Of a DNA stretch of 17,915 nt, positions 15,353-17,915 are shown piece after piece; the stretch's first letter is position 1, and the number at the start of each line of letters is the position of its first letter. Origin of the DNA: DATKEU01 sp035544495. Its GTDB lineage: Bacteria > Myxococcota_A > Polyangia > Fen-1088. The stretch covers positions 1-17,915 of the forward strand of contig DATKEU010000168.1 in the NCBI GenBank assembly GCA_035544495.1, in the 5' to 3' direction. The position numbers and the translations under genes were made by a program. Under the pieces are notes generated by a model. The model saw only the letters and a list, made by a program, of their open reading frames with translations, had not been told where the DNA came from and did no database searches.

Positions 15353-16068
15353 GCCTCGCGCCTTCCGCCCCACCGCGATCGCTGCTGGCCGCGCGCGCCG
15401 CCATCACGGCGTGCGCGCTGTGCCCGCGCCTGCGCACGTACTGCCTGCGCGTCGCCACGGAGAAGAAGGCCGCCCACCGCGACGACGTCTACTGGGGCAA
15501 GCCGGTGGCGGGCTTCGGCGATCCGCGGGCGCGCCTTCTGCTGGTCGGCCTGGCGCCGGCGGCGCACGGGGCGAACCGCACCGGGCGCGTGTTCACGGGC
15601 GACGGCTCGGGCGATTTTCTGATGAGCGCCTTGCAGCGCAACGGGTTCGCCAACATCGGGACGTCGCGATCGATCGACGACGGGCTGGCCCTGGACGACG
15701 CGTACATCTTGTCGGTGGTGCGTTGCGCGCCGCCCGACAACAAGCCCCTGCCCGTCGAGATCGCGCGCTGCCGGCCGCACCTCACCGCCGAGCTGGCGGC
15801 GCTGCCGCGCCTGCGCGTGGTGGTGGCGCTGGGCAAGATCGGCTTCGACGGATACCTCGCGCATCTGGCCGCGCTGTTGCCAGCCGGCCGCGTGCGACCG
15901 CGGCCGGCGTTCGCGCACGGCTGCGAGGTGGCGCTGCCGGTGGGCCCGCCCGTGCTCCTCGGCGCGTATCACCCGAGCCGCCAGAACACCAACACCGGAA
16001 AGCTGACGCCGGCGATGCTGGAATCGGTGTTCCGGCGCGCGCGAACCATCATAGACTCGACGGACTGA
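15349..16068 (+). CDS. Family 5 (UDGb-type) uracil-DNA glycosylase, probable CTG start
   Basis: Excises uracil and often hypoxanthine or other deaminated bases from DNA. The key motifs are clear: GLAPAAHGANRTGR with FTGDGSGDF (motif A) and YHPSRQNTNTGKL (motif C), typical of the 4Fe-4S family 5 enzymes of Thermus and archaea. The conserved N-terminus is ACALCPRLRTYC, then VYWGKPVAGFGDP. Four cysteines fit the cluster ligands: Cys22, Cys25, Cys126 and Cys141, counted from the CTG. The first ATG/GTG/TTG in this frame is a GTG at 15505, which would delete Cys22 and Cys25. Between the upstream stop at 15199-15201 and 15505 I see no ATG, GTG or TTG. CTG at 15349 overlaps the rhodanese stop as CTGA, so I start there; CTG at 15382 or 15385 is an alternative. 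It ends 2 bp before the Nudix ATG. Confidence 0.85.
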   Translation: MSLAPSAPPRSLLAARAAITACALCPRLRTYCLRVATEKKAAHRDDVYWGKPVAGFGDPRARLLLVGLAPAAHGANRTGRVFTGDGSGDFLMSALQRNGFANIGTSRSIDDGLALDDAYILSVVRCAPPDNKPLPVEIARCRPHLTAELAALPRLRVVVALGKIGFDGYLAHLAALLPAGRVRPRPAFAHGCEVALPVGPPVLLGAYHPSRQNTNTGKLTPAMLESVFRRARTIIDSTD

Positions 16069-16070
16069 TC

Positions 16071-16640
16071 ATGCCGCTGCACCTGCCCGACGATCCGAAG
16101 CCGTGGAAGGTTCTCTCGAGCGAATACCTGTCGCGCAAGTTCTGGTACACGGTGCGCGTCGAGCGCGTCGAGCTGCCGAACGGCACCGTCATCCCCGAGT
16201 ACTGGGTGCAGGAGTACGTGCCGTGGGTGAACGTCGTGGCGGTGACCGCCGACGGCAAGGTGCTGCTGTTGCGCCAGTACCGCCACGGCATCGGCCAGGT
16301 GCACTACGAGATCCCGGCCGGCACGACCGACCCCGGCGAGACGTCGCTGGAGGCGGCCGCGCGGCGCGAGCTGCTGGAGGAGACGGGCTACGGCGGCGGG
16401 CGCTGGTCGCCGCTGATGACGCTGTCGGCGAACCCGGCGCTGACCAACAACCTGGCGCACACCTTCCTGGCCGAGGACGTGGTCCCGATGGCCGCGCCCG
16501 ATCCTGGCGCCAGCGAGGACCTGCGCCTGCACCCCACGCCCGTCGGCGAGGTCGAGGCGCTGATCGACAGCGGTGAGATGATCCAGTCATTGCACGTGGC
16601 GCCGCTGATGCGGTTCCTGCTGCGCCGGCGGGCGCCGTGA
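16071..16640 (+). CDS. Nudix hydrolase, ADP-ribose pyrophosphatase-like
   Basis: Predicted to hydrolyse a nucleoside diphosphate linked to another moiety, most likely ADP-ribose or a similar nucleotide sugar. The 189-residue protein has the layout of ADPRase-type enzymes: VNVVAVTADGKVLLLRQYR at 53-71, EIPAG at 80-84, then the Nudix helix ending RELLEETGY at 99-107. The two catalytic Glu residues (103 and 104) are present, but the spacing between Glu90 and Arg-Glu is one residue longer than the standard box. ATG at 16071 is 2 bp after the UDG stop. Its own stop overlaps the GTG of the next gene as GTGA, so the genes are cotranscribed and probably translationally coupled. Confidence 0.9.
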   Translation: MPLHLPDDPKPWKVLSSEYLSRKFWYTVRVERVELPNGTVIPEYWVQEYVPWVNVVAVTADGKVLLLRQYRHGIGQVHYEIPAGTTDPGETSLEAAARRELLEETGYGGGRWSPLMTLSANPALTNNLAHTFLAEDVVPMAAPDPGASEDLRLHPTPVGEVEALIDSGEMIQSLHVAPLMRFLLRRRAP

Positions 16641-16969
16641 GCATGCCCGAGGAGATCATCGGGCTTCTGCGCTCGAAGATCACGCTCAAGTGGCCCGACG
16701 GGCACGAGACGATCTATCCGGCGCGCGAGCTGCGCCTGCGCTGCCGCTGCGCGGTCTGCATCGAGGAGACGTCGGGGCGCCCGCTGCTGGATCCCGCGAC
16801 GGTTCCGGAAAGCGTCCGCGCCAAGGGCATCGCCCTGGTGGGCCAGTACGCCATCAGCATCGACTGGAGCGACGGCCACAGCACCGGCATCTACAGCTTT
16901 CGCGACCTGCGGGCGAACTGTCCGTGCGCGGTGTGTGCGGCGGGCCGGGTACCTTCGGCGGGACATTGA
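16637..16969 (+). CDS. DUF971 (GBBH-like N-terminal domain) protein with two CxCxxC motifs
   Basis: Small protein of 110 residues made of a single DUF971 domain: ITLKWPDGHETIYPARELRL (about 15-34), VGQYAISIDWSDGHSTGIYS (about 68-87) and FRDLR. In other proteins this domain is the N-terminal part of gamma-butyrobetaine hydroxylase-like enzymes and the C-terminal part of the Fe-S carrier HCF101. Two matching cysteine clusters flank the core, C36-x-C38-x2-C41 and C95-x-C97-x2-C100, suggesting metal or cluster binding. Its biochemical role is not known. Start is GTG at 16637, overlapping the Nudix stop; ATG at 16643 is also possible. Last gene of the rhodanese operon. Confidence 0.88.
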   Translation: MSMPEEIIGLLRSKITLKWPDGHETIYPARELRLRCRCAVCIEETSGRPLLDPATVPESVRAKGIALVGQYAISIDWSDGHSTGIYSFRDLRANCPCAVCAAGRVPSAGH

Positions 16970-17207
16970 GGCGTTCGCCGGGTCCGCGTGGGCGGGTCCT
17001 GTCAGTGGAGGCCACCTCCCCGTCGGGCCGGTTCGTGGGGCCGCGTTCGAGAGCCTAGACTGCGCGAACCGGATCGTCGAGGCGCCGAGGGACGAGCCCA
17101 CTCGCCGGCCCGACGGGTGCCCTTCCTCCACTGCCACCCGCCCACGCGGACCCGGCTTGCAAGGGGCACGCGGGGCAGGGTATCGAGGGTCAGATCCAAA
17201 CAGAGGG
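16970..17207. other. Intergenic region without a recognised gene
   Basis: A 238-bp gap between the DUF971 gene (+) and the nucleoside transporter gene (-), where two transcripts converge. The short frames here are shadows with no recognisable protein. I see a small inverted repeat GGAGG-CCA-CCTCC (17007-17019) and an 8-bp inverted repeat (17028-17035 with 17065-17072), but no stem followed by a T-run that would make a clear terminator. Confidence 0.6.
17028..17072. repeat. 8-bp inverted repeat in the convergent intergenic region
   Basis: CCGGTTCG (17028-17035) and CGAACCGG (17065-17072) are perfectly complementary around a 29-nt spacer. It could form a bidirectional terminator-like or protein-binding structure; chance is also possible in GC-rich DNA. 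Confidence 0.4.
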
Positions 17208-17915
17208 TTACGGGCCGATGAGGCCGGCGATCGTTCCGGTCAGAAACGTCGCCAGCGAGCCGGCGAGGATTGACTTTGGGCCGAGGCGGGCCAGGTCGGC
17301 GCGGCGCTCGGGCACCATGGAGCCGAGGCCGCCGAGGACGATGGCCAGCGAGCCGAAGTTGGCGAAGCCGCACAGGGCGAAGCTGGCGATGCGCAGGCTC
17401 TTGGCGGACAGGGCGGGCACGTGGTGGGTCATCATCTGATAGGCGAGGAATTCGTTCAGCACCGTCTTCGTCCCCAGCAGCGAGCCGACGAAAGGCGCCT
17501 CCGACCAGGGGACGCCCATGCAGAAGGCCAGCGGCGTCAGCGGAAAGCCGAGGATGCGGCCGAGCGTCAGCTCCGCGTGGCCGAACAGGCCGCCGACCGC
17601 GCTGAAGCAGTTGTCGACCATCGTCACCAGCGCGACGAACGCGATCAGCATGGCGCCCACGTTCAGCGCCAGGTTCAGCCCGTCAGTAGTGCCTTTGGCG
17701 ATGGCGGCGAGAAAGTTCTGCGACTTGTACTCCTCGACCTCGGCGATGTCCACGGCCGGCTTGCTACCTTCGGCCTCAGCGCCGGACTCCTCTTCTATGG
17801 CTTTGTCCTGAGAACCAGCGCGCTTGGCGGTGAGCGGTACTTCGGTTTCCGGCACCAGCATCTTGGACGCAAGAATGGTTCCGGGCGCGGTCATGATGAC
17901 GGCGGTCAGCAAATG
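17208..17915 (-). CDS. Concentrative nucleoside transporter (CNT/NupC family), C-terminal part; 5' end outside window
   Basis: Inner-membrane, cation-coupled importer of nucleosides. The last 235 codons plus the TAA stop are present; the frame runs off the window end, so the N-terminal membrane helices are missing. Hallmarks are HLLTAVIMTAPGTILASKML at the window edge, the helix LNLALNVGAMLIAFVALVTM, the substrate-site region VPWSEAPFVGSLLGTKTVLN followed by EFLAY, and the closing ALCGFANFGSLAIVLGG with SMVPERRADL. A charged Lys/Glu-rich loop (KRAGSQDKAIEEESGAEAEG) follows VPETE and precedes the next conserved helix; such cytoplasmic loops vary in the family. An apparent start at 17912 is a TTG leucine codon inside the protein, not a real start. 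Confidence 0.93.
   Translation of the reverse strand, partial: HLLTAVIMTAPGTILASKMLVPETEVPLTAKRAGSQDKAIEEESGAEAEGSKPAVDIAEVEEYKSQNFLAAIAKGTTDGLNLALNVGAMLIAFVALVTMVDNCFSAVGGLFGHAELTLGRILGFPLTPLAFCMGVPWSEAPFVGSLLGTKTVLNEFLAYQMMTHHVPALSAKSLRIASFALCGFANFGSLAIVLGGLGSMVPERRADLARLGPKSILAGSLATFLTGTIAGLIGP

Noticed and set aside
15505..15507. GTG as the start of the uracil-DNA glycosylase.
   Set aside because: It would remove the conserved CxxC and YWGKPV segment needed by family 5 enzymes, although a GGGG lies about 8 nt upstream; kept only as a fallback.

Overview
The window is a GC-rich bacterial chromosome segment densely packed with ordinary housekeeping and signalling genes. I see no rRNA, tRNA, insertion sequence, prophage or CRISPR array. 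Several features suggest a Myxococcota (Polyangia-like) bacterium, though this is inference and no marker was searched. They are a Lon N-terminus resembling myxobacterial LonD/BsgA, a large lipoprotein with a Gly-Thr/Asp-Asp-Ala-Gly linker, an FHA-GGDEF diguanylate cyclase and a PP2C phosphatase. The cinA-thpR-recA gene order is also known from Deinococcus, so that order alone is not decisive.

Layout. 1-696 (-): start of lon, cut by the window edge. 826-3939 (-): the cinA, thpR, recA operon (damage and competence associated cinA, RNA cyclic phosphodiesterase, recombinase). 4092-4859 (+): PP2C protein phosphatase. 4860-5414 (-): thioredoxin-fold protein, meeting the phosphatase gene stop to stop. 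5529-6657 (+): overlapping xseB-ispA pair. 6761-7663 (+): FHA-GGDEF diguanylate cyclase. 7722-9893 (-): secreted lipoprotein with a lamin-tail domain and a probable propeller. 10051-12525 (+): periplasmic Slt70-like lytic transglycosylase. 12578-13735 (-): membrane-anchored metallo-beta-lactamase-fold hydrolase of the NAPE-PLD/RomA type. 13800-14909 (-): dnaJ. 14981-16969 (+): tight operon of rhodanese, family 5 uracil-DNA glycosylase, Nudix hydrolase and a DUF971 protein. 17208-17915 (-): C-terminal part of a concentrative nucleoside transporter, cut by the window edge.

Two things stand out. First, several first-in-operon genes share one promoter layout: a TTGACA-like box, exactly 17 bp, and a TAnnnT box that ends only 6-10 nt before the start codon. 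Their transcripts should therefore be leaderless or nearly so. Downstream recA has a Shine-Dalgarno sequence. The dnaJ and rhodanese promoters are back to back on the same -35 bases. Second, the four-gene rhodanese/UDG/Nudix/DUF971 operon groups a predicted 4Fe-4S DNA-repair enzyme with a sulfurtransferase-fold protein and a cysteine-rich protein of a family tied to Fe-S carriers. In it the UDG frame has no ATG, GTG or TTG upstream of its conserved Fe-S cysteines. A CTG overlapping the rhodanese stop (CTGA) is the best start.

Other oddities are an IspA missing the segment between its second aspartate motif and its C-terminal helices, and a Nudix box with one extra residue.
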